A stretch of DNA of 64,000 nucleotides from Calditrichota bacterium. Lineage in GTDB: Bacteria > Calditrichota > Calditrichia > Calditrichales > Calditrichaceae. Positions 26,883-35,790 of this stretch are shown here, piece by piece. The notes under the pieces were generated by a model that did not search any database, was not told the DNA's origin, and saw nothing but the letters and a program-made list of their open reading frames with translations. Every line of letters starts with the position of its first letter. The first letter of the stretch is position 1. A program made the translations under genes and the position numbers. The DNA lies in assembly GCA_024278755.1 (NCBI GenBank), contig JAJRSO010000013.1, forward strand, positions 1 through 64,000. The letters are read 5' to 3'.

Positions 26883-27461
26883 ATGATGCATGTTGTAAGC
26901 CAGCATACCGGCTGGATAGAAGTTATTTGCGGCAGTATGTTCAGTGGAAAGACCGAAGAACTGATCCGCCGGCTGCGCCGGGCAGCCATCGCCCGCCAGC
27001 GAGTAGAAATTTTTAAGCCCAAAATAGATAACCGCTATAGTGATAAAGAAATTGTTTCACACGATAAACAAAAGATTAAATCTCTTGTCATTGAATCGCC
27101 CGACGAAATATTAAAACACGCTTTGGAAGCACAGGTCGTAGGCATAGACGAAGCCCAGTTTTTCGATAAAAGTCTTGTTAAAGTAACACAGACACTTGCC
27201 AAAATGGGTAAGCGTGTGATCATTGCCGGTCTGGATATGGATTTTAGAGGCGAGCCTTTCGGCCCCATTCCTCAATTGCTGGCCACCGCCGAATACATCA
27301 CGAAAACCCACGCCATCTGTGTGGTATGCGGGAATCCTGCAAACTACACCTACCGAAAGACTCAGAGCACCGACAAGGTTGTCGTAGGCGCCGGGGATAT
27401 TTATGAAGCCCGCTGCCGGAATTGTTTTTCGCCACCTAAAAAAGAGGAGACTACAGAATAA
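26883..27461 (+). CDS. tdk: Thymidine kinase (type II)
   Basis: Salvage enzyme making dTMP from thymidine. 192 residues with P-loop GSMFSGKT (17-24), the DEAQFF stretch, the lasso region, and paired zinc Cys (CVVCG, then CRNC). Two ATG codons are adjacent at 26883 and 26886; GGAGG lies 13 bases before the first, a long spacing. Its stop codon overlaps the nupC start (TAATG), so translation is coupled. Confidence 0.95.
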   Translation: MMHVVSQHTGWIEVICGSMFSGKTEELIRRLRRAAIARQRVEIFKPKIDNRYSDKEIVSHDKQKIKSLVIESPDEILKHALEAQVVGIDEAQFFDKSLVKVTQTLAKMGKRVIIAGLDMDFRGEPFGPIPQLLATAEYITKTHAICVVCGNPANYTYRKTQSTDKVVVGAGDIYEARCRNCFSPPKKEETTE

Positions 27462-28768
27462 TGAAAGATATCGCATTCGGAATTTTTGGTCTGGTTGCAC
27501 TTATCGGTATTGCTGTTTTATTTTCCGATAATAAAAAACATATTCCCTGGAACCAGGTGGCAAAAGGAATTGGCCTGCAATTACTTTTTGCCGTTTTTGT
27601 AATACTTACACCCTGGGGCGCTACCTTCTTTAACTGGATCGGACAGTTTTTTGTTAAAGTTATCTCGTTTACAAATGACGGCTCCCGGTTTGTTTTTGGA
27701 ATTCTGGCCGATCAGGCCGGTTTTAATAAAGCCTTTCCCGATGGAATGGCGGGCGCCGGTTTTATCTTTGCCTTTCAGGTGCTGCCAACCATCATCTTCT
27801 TTTCATCCCTCATGTCGGTTTTATACCATCTCGGCATTATGCAAAAAATTGTTCAGGGGATGGCCTGGGTAATGGCAAAAATACTTAAGGTTAGCGGCGC
27901 AGAATCTATTTCGGTCGCAGCCAATGTGTTTATCGGTCAAACCGAAGCGCCACTCGTTGTTCGCCCCTACGTGGAATCGATGACTAAATCCGAGTTACTA
28001 ACCTTGATGATTGGAGGAATGGCCACCATTGCCGGCGGTGTTCTCGCCGCTTATGTGGGTCTACTTGGTGGCGGCGATCCGGCGCAACAGCTTTTTTATG
28101 CCAAACATTTGCTTTCGGCCAGCATTATGGCTGCGCCGGCAACCATGGTAATCGCAAAAATTTTGATTCCCGAGCGGGAAAAATCCCTGACCATGGGGAA
28201 GGTAAAAGTCGAAATCGAAAAGACGGCCTCCAATGTTATCGAAGCGGCGGCCACCGGCGCGGCGGACGGATTAAAATTGGCGCTTAATGTTGCCGGAATG
28301 TTATTGGCCTTTATTGCCCTTATTTCAATGGCCGATTGGATCATCAGCGGCGTCCTGTCGGATATGATGCACCTGCACACCGCTTCCGGCGGAGATGTTA
28401 CCCTGGAACTAATTCTCGGCTATGTATTAAGTCCTATTGCCTGGATTATCGGCGTACCCTGGCACGACGCTGTTCAGGTCGGTTCGCTTATCGGGCAAAA
28501 AATCGTATTAAATGAATTTATTTCCTATCTGCATTTATCACAAATTATTCCCACCGGAGTACTCAGTGAAAAAGCCGTTATTATTTCGACCTACGCTTTA
28601 TGCGGGTTTGCAAACTTTTCATCCATTGCCATACAAATCGGCGGGATTGGCGGGATTGCGCCCGGCCGGCGTAGTGATTTGGCAAAATACGGGTTACGCG
28701 CCGTTTTGGGCGGTTCTCTGGCAACATTTATGACCGCCACCATTGCCGGTGTTTTAATCTCATTATAA
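27461..28768 (+). CDS. nupC: Concentrative nucleoside transporter (NupC/CNT family)
   Basis: Inner-membrane ion-coupled nucleoside importer. 435 residues, mostly hydrophobic, with the CNT signatures GMAGAGFIFAFQVLPTIIFFSSLMSVLYHLG, FIGQTEAPLVVRPY and, near the end, CGFANFSSIAIQIGGIG. ATG at 27461 overlaps the tdk stop. With cdd, udk and tdk it makes a self-sufficient unit: import then salvage. Confidence 0.95.
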   Translation: MKDIAFGIFGLVALIGIAVLFSDNKKHIPWNQVAKGIGLQLLFAVFVILTPWGATFFNWIGQFFVKVISFTNDGSRFVFGILADQAGFNKAFPDGMAGAGFIFAFQVLPTIIFFSSLMSVLYHLGIMQKIVQGMAWVMAKILKVSGAESISVAANVFIGQTEAPLVVRPYVESMTKSELLTLMIGGMATIAGGVLAAYVGLLGGGDPAQQLFYAKHLLSASIMAAPATMVIAKILIPEREKSLTMGKVKVEIEKTASNVIEAAATGAADGLKLALNVAGMLLAFIALISMADWIISGVLSDMMHLHTASGGDVTLELILGYVLSPIAWIIGVPWHDAVQVGSLIGQKIVLNEFISYLHLSQIIPTGVLSEKAVIISTYALCGFANFSSIAIQIGGIGGIAPGRRSDLAKYGLRAVLGGSLATFMTATIAGVLISL

Positions 28769-28781
28769 AAGAAAGAACCCT

Positions 28782-30503
28782 ATGTTAAAAGGATTTTTAA
28801 AATGGTTTAGCGGTGTTTTTGCCGCATTGGTTTTAGTATTTTTAATCGCCTTCATCGCCATTTCAGCGCTCACCGATAACGAACCAATCGTGGTTGATAA
28901 TTCCTATCTCCATATTCCGCTTTCCGGCAATATCAGCGAATACCAAACGCCGGATCCGTTTGCCGGCGCTCTCGGAAAAACGAAACTGGACATTAAAAAG
29001 ATACGAGACGTATTGGAAAAAGCGCAGGTCGACGAACGCATTAACGGGGTCGTTTTGCAAATTGAAATGCTGCAAACCGGTTATGCAAAAATTCAGGAAT
29101 TACGCCATTTAATTTTAAACTTTCGTAAATCCGGTAAACCGATTTACGCGTTGCTGGGTCCGGATATGGCTTTTACGAAAGATTACTATGTGGCCAGCGC
29201 CTGTGATTCCGTTTTTATGCCCCCTTCGGCCAATCTCTTTTTAACCGGCGTCAGTACGGAGATTACGTTTTATAATGAATTCCTTAAAAAATTTGGCGTA
29301 CACGCGGAGTTTGCACAAATCGGTAAATATAAAAACAGTCCCGATGTGTACACGCGTAGTAAAATGTCCAAACCACACCGCGAAGTGATGACGGATATTA
29401 TTAACCGTCTCTACACAGATGTGGTTGCAACCGTTGCAAAAAGCCGCCATCTTTCCGAGGCAGAGGTAGAACGCCTTATCAATGATGTAAGCGGTTTTAC
29501 CGGACGCGAAGCCCTGAAATCCGGTTTGATCGATCGGGCCTGCTACCTGCCGGATTTTATACAAACCCTAAGCGCAAACGATAAAAAGCCCGTGCGTCTA
29601 TCCGCCGCCGATTACGCCGGTGTCCCGGCCAGTTCTTTAAAAATACGTAATAAATCCCGCATCGCCGTTATTAACTGTGTAGGCGTCATTGCCGGCGGCA
29701 GTGATACAAACGATCCTTATTTCGGTAAAATTATGGGTTCGGAAACCGTCATTAAGAATCTTGAAAAAGCAGCAAAATCTAAATTTATTAAAGCAATTAT
29801 TCTGCGTATCGACAGTCCTGGCGGCTCGGCAACCGCTTCGGAAGCTATCTGGCATGCCATTCGTAAAGCGCGGGAAAAGAAACCGGTTATCGCCTCGGTT
29901 TCCGACTATGGCGCTTCCGGTGGATATTACATCAGTATGGCCGCCGATACCATGTTCGCCGCTCCTAACAGCCTTGTCGGTTCCATCGGTATTTTTGCCG
30001 GGAAATTCAGCTTCAAGGGATTGTATGATAAACTGAGTTTAAAAAACGAAACCATCCAAAACGGAAAAAACGCCGGTTTATTTTCGATAATGCAGCCCTG
30101 GTCTAAATCCGAAAGGAAAATAATCGACCGTCTTATCGCCGATTTTTATCAGGATTTTGTCCGGAAGACCGCCGGCGCCCGCCACATGACTTTTAGGCAA
30201 GTGGACGGACTGGCCCGCGGTCACGTCTGGACAGGTGCGGAAGCCGTGGAGAATCATTTGTTTGACAGCCACGGGTATTTTTACACCGCCGTAAATGCAG
30301 CCATAAAAATGGCCCATATCGATTCGTCTGAATCCGTTCGCTTGATTTATTACCCGAAAGAAAAATCGATGCTGGATGAATTATTTAACACTTTTTCCAT
30401 CTTAAGTTTTAATAAAAATCCGCTGGGCAAACTTCGGGGTATTTTGCAGAAAGTTCAGAACAAACCCATGGCGCTGATGCCTTTTGTTTTACAGTGGAAC
30501 TAA
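28782..30503 (+). CDS. sppA: Signal peptide peptidase SppA (67K type)
   Basis: Membrane serine protease with a Ser-Lys dyad that degrades cleaved signal peptides. 573 residues, two tandem domains, one N-terminal transmembrane anchor (about 8-30). The likely general-base Lys is Lys184 in GKYKNSPD; the nucleophile Ser is Ser379 in YGASGGYY. RIDSPGGSATASE precedes it. The full 67K length indicates the E. coli-like tetrameric form. It lies 13 bases after nupC, inside the salvage run, although functionally unrelated. Confidence 0.94.
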   Translation: MLKGFLKWFSGVFAALVLVFLIAFIAISALTDNEPIVVDNSYLHIPLSGNISEYQTPDPFAGALGKTKLDIKKIRDVLEKAQVDERINGVVLQIEMLQTGYAKIQELRHLILNFRKSGKPIYALLGPDMAFTKDYYVASACDSVFMPPSANLFLTGVSTEITFYNEFLKKFGVHAEFAQIGKYKNSPDVYTRSKMSKPHREVMTDIINRLYTDVVATVAKSRHLSEAEVERLINDVSGFTGREALKSGLIDRACYLPDFIQTLSANDKKPVRLSAADYAGVPASSLKIRNKSRIAVINCVGVIAGGSDTNDPYFGKIMGSETVIKNLEKAAKSKFIKAIILRIDSPGGSATASEAIWHAIRKAREKKPVIASVSDYGASGGYYISMAADTMFAAPNSLVGSIGIFAGKFSFKGLYDKLSLKNETIQNGKNAGLFSIMQPWSKSERKIIDRLIADFYQDFVRKTAGARHMTFRQVDGLARGHVWTGAEAVENHLFDSHGYFYTAVNAAIKMAHIDSSESVRLIYYPKEKSMLDELFNTFSILSFNKNPLGKLRGILQKVQNKPMALMPFVLQWN

Positions 30504-30551
30504 GGTCCGGCGAAACAAACCGATCCGTTTAAATAACCGGGAAGCAATACC

Positions 30552-31373
30552 GTGAACAAAAAAACAGAACAAGCCATCAAAGTTATCCGCACGTATACAG
30601 AGCTAACACCAAAAGCGGGGATAATTTTAGGGAGCGGGCTGGGCGCTTTTGCCGATACGCTGGATGATAAAGTTAAAATCCCCACCGAAAAGATACCTTT
30701 TTATCCCAAATCTACCGTTGAAGGTCACCAGGGGTTTTTGGTTTTCGGAACCCATAAAGGCGTACCGCTACTGGCCGTGCAAGGCCGCACCCACTATTAC
30801 GAAGGGTATCCCATCCGGGATGTAATCTTTGTGGTGCGTATTATGCAGGCGCTCGGGATAGCGGTTTTAATGGTGACCAATGCCGCAGGCGGAGTGAATT
30901 CGCGTTTTACTCCGGGCGATTTAATGCTGATAACCGACCAGGTTAATTTTCTGTTTAACAATCCGCTTATGGGAAAAGAGGAATACGAGGGCCCCCGTTT
31001 CCCGGATATGTCCGACGCCTATTCAAACGAATTTTTTGAACCCGTAGAGAAAATAGCCCTGGAACGAAATATCGCGTTGAAACGCGGCGTTTTATGGATT
31101 TCCAGCGGCCCCAGTTATGAAACAGCCGCCGAAATAAAAATGATTCAAAAATTTGGGGGCGATGCCGCCAGCATGTCCACGGCGCCGGAAGTAACCGTTG
31201 CCAAACATGCCGGGATGAAGGTTGTGGGCATTTCCTGCATCACCAATTATGCCACAGGCATAAGCAGCGATAAACTATCGCATTCCGAAGTTACCGAAAC
31301 GGCGGAACTGGTAAAAGAAAAGTTTTTATCCTTAGTCAGCGGCATAATCGAAAATATCTTCCGTTCGCTTTAA
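30552..31373 (+). CDS. punA: Purine nucleoside phosphorylase (trimeric type)
   Basis: Splits purine nucleosides with phosphate. 273 residues with GIILGSGLGAFADTL (phosphate loop), VQGRTHYYEGYP, VTNAAGGVN and SMSTAPEVTVAKHAGM (purine and ribose site), as in PNP of the trimeric guanosine/inosine-type family. GTG start with GGGAAG upstream. It completes the salvage cluster cdd-udk-tdk-nupC-punA. Confidence 0.94.
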   Translation: MNKKTEQAIKVIRTYTELTPKAGIILGSGLGAFADTLDDKVKIPTEKIPFYPKSTVEGHQGFLVFGTHKGVPLLAVQGRTHYYEGYPIRDVIFVVRIMQALGIAVLMVTNAAGGVNSRFTPGDLMLITDQVNFLFNNPLMGKEEYEGPRFPDMSDAYSNEFFEPVEKIALERNIALKRGVLWISSGPSYETAAEIKMIQKFGGDAASMSTAPEVTVAKHAGMKVVGISCITNYATGISSDKLSHSEVTETAELVKEKFLSLVSGIIENIFRSL

Positions 31374-31481
31374 AAATCATTTTTCATTTTCGTGCGCTTA
31401 AACATAGCATTCACGTATAAAATCCGTTATCTTCTCTTATAATTTGGAGTAGAAGCGTATACCAACGAAGGAGGGTTTTAA

Positions 31482-32642
31482 ATGAAAGCGACCCGTTTCG
31501 GCATATACCTGGCTCTCGTTTTTCTTATGCGGGTTCCGGGATTCACACAAGATATTTCTCTAACTTTCGAGATTTTCAATCAGGAGAAGCTACAATTACT
31601 GTATCTTTCAGATATGGATTTATTACAGCAGGGTGCTTCGGGAACCTCCGAACCGATTTTTGAAATTATTCTCAGCGCTCCGGGTGACCCCGCCCAGCCA
31701 AATGTCACCAGATATACCGGTTGCCGCATCTTTTTGAATATTAAAAAAGATGAAGAATCTCTTGTTTCGTGGCAATCGAACGCCTTCGAAATTCCGGTTC
31801 AGTCCGAACCGTACCATTTATCAAACATACCCTTGATCGCAAATACTTACCGCTTTGATGAAACCGACCCCGCTACGCAGGTCGTTTTAAATAAAACAGC
31901 TCTTAGCACTGATATCGAATCGCTGCAGGAAGACATTTTCAGCAGCGGGAAGCTGCCGGTCGGTAACTACACGCTGGAAGTTCTGCTTAATTATAATTTC
32001 AATGCTCTGCCCTTACAAACCGAACAAACCTTTACCTTTATCGAAGCGGTAAATCCCAGTTTTATTCAACTAATTTCACCGGGCAACCAGGTTGCCGACG
32101 GAGAACCTCAGGCAATTTATAATGAATTCCCTGTTTTTCAGTGGACGGGCAATGGCGATGCGTATCAGGTGGTGGTATTTGAAAAGCGCAATCGTTTTCA
32201 AACTATCGACGACATTGTTCGCTCCCGTGAAAACTGGAAATCCGAACTCAGTTCGGTGGAATCGGTCATCTACCCGCAGGGCGGAAATGTCATCCCTCTT
32301 GAAACCGGAAAAACCTATTTTTGGATGGTGCGCATGTTCGTGAACACCTCTTCGGGTAAAGAAACGGTTAACAGCGAAGTTTGGCAGTTTTATCTGGCTA
32401 ATCCGTCAAATCAGCTCAGTGGCCAGGGACTCATATCCAAGAACGACATGCTTGCCTTTCTGCGGGATCTGCTGGGAGATAAAGCCGATGAAATCGCCGC
32501 TTCACTCGATGATTTTCAGGTTTCCACCGTCAAAGTTAACGGCAGCGAAATTACCATTCAGGAGCTTTATAATTTGATAAATACCTATCGCAGCCAAAAA
32601 GTGGAAGTGCTGGATCTCATCCTTCCCGAAACGATTAATTAG
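31482..32642 (+). CDS. Exported protein with fibronectin-like C-terminal part, function unknown
   Basis: 386 residues with a signal peptide (1-22, ending PGFTQ). The middle is beta-rich; the stretch around 200-300 (FPVFQWTGNGDAYQVVVFEKR, then GKTYFWMVRMFV) looks like a fibronectin type III or Ig-like module. The C-terminus is helical with two near-repeats, KADEIAASLDDFQ and a following ISIQEL-like stretch. GGAGGG stands before the ATG. It is the first gene of a run with a FecR-domain protein, a barrel and a CHASE2 cyclase, so it may take part in the same envelope system. Confidence 0.8.
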   Translation: MKATRFGIYLALVFLMRVPGFTQDISLTFEIFNQEKLQLLYLSDMDLLQQGASGTSEPIFEIILSAPGDPAQPNVTRYTGCRIFLNIKKDEESLVSWQSNAFEIPVQSEPYHLSNIPLIANTYRFDETDPATQVVLNKTALSTDIESLQEDIFSSGKLPVGNYTLEVLLNYNFNALPLQTEQTFTFIEAVNPSFIQLISPGNQVADGEPQAIYNEFPVFQWTGNGDAYQVVVFEKRNRFQTIDDIVRSRENWKSELSSVESVIYPQGGNVIPLETGKTYFWMVRMFVNTSSGKETVNSEVWQFYLANPSNQLSGQGLISKNDMLAFLRDLLGDKADEIAASLDDFQVSTVKVNGSEITIQELYNLINTYRSQKVEVLDLILPETIN

Positions 32643-32652
32643 GAGAACAGCA

Positions 32653-33330
32653 ATGAAAACACGAAATATTAGTATCCTATTTTTAGTCTCTTTACTGTTC
32701 CTGTCGTTTGCAAATGCCGAACCTATCGCGGTTGTTATTAAAACCCGCGGGAAAGTTACCGTTACTTCCAATAACGGAAAAAAATTAAAAGCGCGGGTTG
32801 GAACTCGCCTTTACCCGGGGACAAAAATCACCACCAAAAAGAAGAGCTTTGCCGCTATTCGTTTTATTGACGACGGCAGCCTGGTACGTATCCGCTCTAA
32901 CTCAACCTGTACCGTGGAGGGTAAGCGCGAAAAAAGCGGTTTCTTTAAAAACCTGTTTTTAGAGGCGGGAACTCTGTTTAGTAAAATCGTAAAACAAAAA
33001 AGTATTTTCCGTATCACCACGCCCACCTCCGTGGCCTCGGTTAAGGGTACCGCCTTTTGGGTAAAACAAGAGTTTAAAGGCGGCACCTACTATTTTGGCG
33101 AAGAGGGCGTTGTGGAAATAAGCAATAAAAAGGGTTGGGCCTTGTTGCGTAAAGGCGAAACAGGGTATGTCAGCTCCCCGTCCAGCCGCCCCATTGTGCG
33201 CAAAACCAAAAAAGGCGAAAAACCGGAACGGAAAGACAGCAAAACAACTATTGATGAATTAGAAATTGATTTTAAAAATCAAAAGGGCGATGTAAAATCG
33301 CTTAAGTTTAAAGTAAAAAAAGAAAAATAG
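32653..33330 (+). CDS. Exported FecR-domain protein
   Basis: 225 residues with a signal peptide ending at about FANA (residue 22). A FecR beta-helix-like domain follows: IKTRGKVTVTSNNGKKLKARVGTRLYPGTKITTKKKSFAAIRFIDDGSLVRIRSNS, then the family motif RITTPTSVASVKGTAFWV. The C-terminus is highly basic. FecR domains are known as periplasmic signalling modules. It lies 10 bases after the preceding gene and two genes upstream of a CHASE2 adenylate cyclase. Confidence 0.9.
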   Translation: MKTRNISILFLVSLLFLSFANAEPIAVVIKTRGKVTVTSNNGKKLKARVGTRLYPGTKITTKKKSFAAIRFIDDGSLVRIRSNSTCTVEGKREKSGFFKNLFLEAGTLFSKIVKQKSIFRITTPTSVASVKGTAFWVKQEFKGGTYYFGEEGVVEISNKKGWALLRKGETGYVSSPSSRPIVRKTKKGEKPERKDSKTTIDELEIDFKNQKGDVKSLKFKVKKEK

Positions 33331-33390
33331 AATCGTATTTTACGCTATAAAAAACTTCTTTTTTTACCCTGTCGTTATGGAGGAATATTT

Positions 33391-35778
33391 ATGCAGGGCT
33401 CTAAAGCGTATACAATTATCATCCTTTTAGGCTTGGTTTTTATTTCACGAGCTCAAGCTGTTCAATTTTTTCATGATGAACCGGCGCCGGTTGTTGTTGG
33501 CGAGACACTGCACCTGGAACTGACCTATACCGAGAACAAACAGCCGGTAAACAATGTTTTCTTTTTCTACCGTATGCAGGGCGAACATAACTACCGTTCT
33601 TTGCGCATGCGTCAGGAAGGCCTCATTCTAACGGTGGATATGAATACATCCAAGTTTTTTCCCGGTGATTTGGAATATTATTTTGCTTTTCAGGATGCAT
33701 ACGGCGATGTGAAATACCTGCCGGCCGGAAATCCCGAAGACAACCCCTTTAGAGTCAAAATACTACCGGCAAAGAGCGAAAAACCCAGCGCCGGCGGAAA
33801 ACTGTTCGTACCGCTTCTGCTTAGCCCGGAACCGGGTGAAGTAGTGCCGCCGGATGAACTTTTACTAGCCTTCTCCATTCCCTTTGAACTGGACCCGCAA
33901 AAATTAAGCTATAAATTATTCATCGGCGGAGTGGATGTTTCCCGTCTGCTGAACCGAGACGGTAACCTGCTTACGTTTTCTCCTAAAAGTATCCGTAGCG
34001 GGTTGCACAATGCCGAATTAAAAATTTTAGACGAAAACGGAAAACTCATCGGCCGCAATCAGCTTTCCTTCCGTATCAGCGGAAAGCCGTCCAGACAAAA
34101 AGCATTTGAATCGGCCACCCGTATCTTTTTGGACAATCGTTATCAAAGCATCCAGAATACCGCCGAAAACTATTTTCGCGGCGGTATGTATTTTTCCGGT
34201 AGTTATAAAAAACTGGAATTTAAGGCCCATGCGCTTATCAGCTCCGAAGAGGCCTACAACCTACAGCCCATCAACCAATTCGGTATTCAGGCCAGTTATG
34301 TTTTTAACGAACGCAACAGCATCTATTTAAAAGGAGGCGATTTTACCACGAATTACGATCCTCTCTCTTTTTGGGAAAAACGTATCCGCGGTATTGGCGC
34401 CGGGTTTTATACCAGTTATTTTGATTTCGACTATAGTTATGGTCAGAACTTTCGCGCGGTAGAAGGAAAAATCGATACCGCCGGTTTTATCCGTAACGGC
34501 ACCTTCGAACAGACCTTTACCAGTTTTCGTCCTCAGTTTAACTTTGGCCGTCATTTCAGCTGGGCTTTCGATTTGGTAAACGCTAAAGATGATCCAAAAT
34601 CTATCGTAGACAGTCTGGCCGGAAACCCCAAAGAAGCATTGGTTGCAGGCAGCTCTATGAATCTTGATCTTGATAAAAAGCGCATCTTGTTTAAAGGCAG
34701 TTTTCAGGCCAGTATAAAAAACGAAGATGCCGGCGGTGAAGCCGTGGAGTTCGACAGTATCGCCGCTTCTTATGAACTTTCGGATACAGAAGCCGATCAG
34801 ATAAAACCATTTGTAAATTTTTTAGAAAAAACCGGCTTTCTGACATTAACTCAGGGTCTGACCCCGATTCCCAGTTTTGCTATGCAGTTCGAGACACAAC
34901 TGCGCTATTTCGGACATGCATTTAAAGCCGCTTATAAACGTATCGATGCAGAATTTACGTCTCCCGGAAATCCGTATCTGCGCAGAGACATTGCCGGATA
35001 TTTTATAAGCGACAATGTGCGGATGCTGCAAAACCAGGTGCTGCTTAACCTCTATTTTAATTCCTATGCCGATAACCTTTCCCAGGGGGACGCTAAAACA
35101 CAAAATCAGGCCATGGGGGCTTCTATCTCCTATTTTCCGTTTTCAAACCTACCCAGTGTTACGCTTTCATACGGCAACCAGTCTCGCGAAAATGAGCTGG
35201 CCCGGCAGCAAACAGACCCCGATTCAACTTTTCTTACCGTGGTTGACAACCGCCACCAGCGTTTTGGTATTTCATCTTCATACCGGTTTAATGCCGGAAA
35301 AATACAAAATACCCTTATGCTTAATGCATCCAAATTTCAATATGCCGATGCTGTTTCCAGCAAACGAAATACCGATTTAATTCTCTTTTCCATCGGTATG
35401 CGCAGCCGGTTTTCGTTTCCGATGACCATCCGTTTTAATTATGCGCAGGATGTTTCAAATCTGTATGTTCTGAATACGGACAATCAGGCTTATGTGGGCA
35501 GCGAGGTTAAAACCCGTAAATTTCAGGCAGGTCTTGATTACAATATCCGGAATTTTGCGGGAAGTAGTGATTTGAAGCCATTCCTGAATATCAGCCTGCA
35601 AAAAATTGCCAATGATCAGGAAACAACCGACTATAGCCGTCAAAACTATAGCGCCGGGTTTTACCTGCGTGGAAACCGTTTCGGGAATTTCTCCTTTCGG
35701 TATGATTATATAAACTATGGCCGTCTAAACAACTGGAAAGATACCATAATCAGCACCCGTTACGATATTTCGTTTTAG
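33391..35778 (+). CDS. Predicted outer-membrane beta-barrel protein with N-terminal Ig-like domains
   Basis: 795 residues with signal peptide (1-23, ending SRAQA). Residues 25-120 are an Ig-like domain; 140-235 a second one (LLLSPEPGEVVPPDELLLAFSIP). The remaining 550 residues show many amphipathic beta strands, alternating polar and aromatic residues and a terminal strand ending YDISF, as in outer-membrane barrels. It is not a TonB-dependent receptor: no plug motif is visible. GGAGG upstream of the ATG. Its place between the FecR protein and the cyclase suggests a role in passing an outer-membrane state inward. Confidence 0.85.
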   Translation: MQGSKAYTIIILLGLVFISRAQAVQFFHDEPAPVVVGETLHLELTYTENKQPVNNVFFFYRMQGEHNYRSLRMRQEGLILTVDMNTSKFFPGDLEYYFAFQDAYGDVKYLPAGNPEDNPFRVKILPAKSEKPSAGGKLFVPLLLSPEPGEVVPPDELLLAFSIPFELDPQKLSYKLFIGGVDVSRLLNRDGNLLTFSPKSIRSGLHNAELKILDENGKLIGRNQLSFRISGKPSRQKAFESATRIFLDNRYQSIQNTAENYFRGGMYFSGSYKKLEFKAHALISSEEAYNLQPINQFGIQASYVFNERNSIYLKGGDFTTNYDPLSFWEKRIRGIGAGFYTSYFDFDYSYGQNFRAVEGKIDTAGFIRNGTFEQTFTSFRPQFNFGRHFSWAFDLVNAKDDPKSIVDSLAGNPKEALVAGSSMNLDLDKKRILFKGSFQASIKNEDAGGEAVEFDSIAASYELSDTEADQIKPFVNFLEKTGFLTLTQGLTPIPSFAMQFETQLRYFGHAFKAAYKRIDAEFTSPGNPYLRRDIAGYFISDNVRMLQNQVLLNLYFNSYADNLSQGDAKTQNQAMGASISYFPFSNLPSVTLSYGNQSRENELARQQTDPDSTFLTVVDNRHQRFGISSSYRFNAGKIQNTLMLNASKFQYADAVSSKRNTDLILFSIGMRSRFSFPMTIRFNYAQDVSNLYVLNTDNQAYVGSEVKTRKFQAGLDYNIRNFAGSSDLKPFLNISLQKIANDQETTDYSRQNYSAGFYLRGNRFGNFSFRYDYINYGRLNNWKDTIISTRYDISF

Positions 35779-35790
35779 AAAGGCGGCTCA

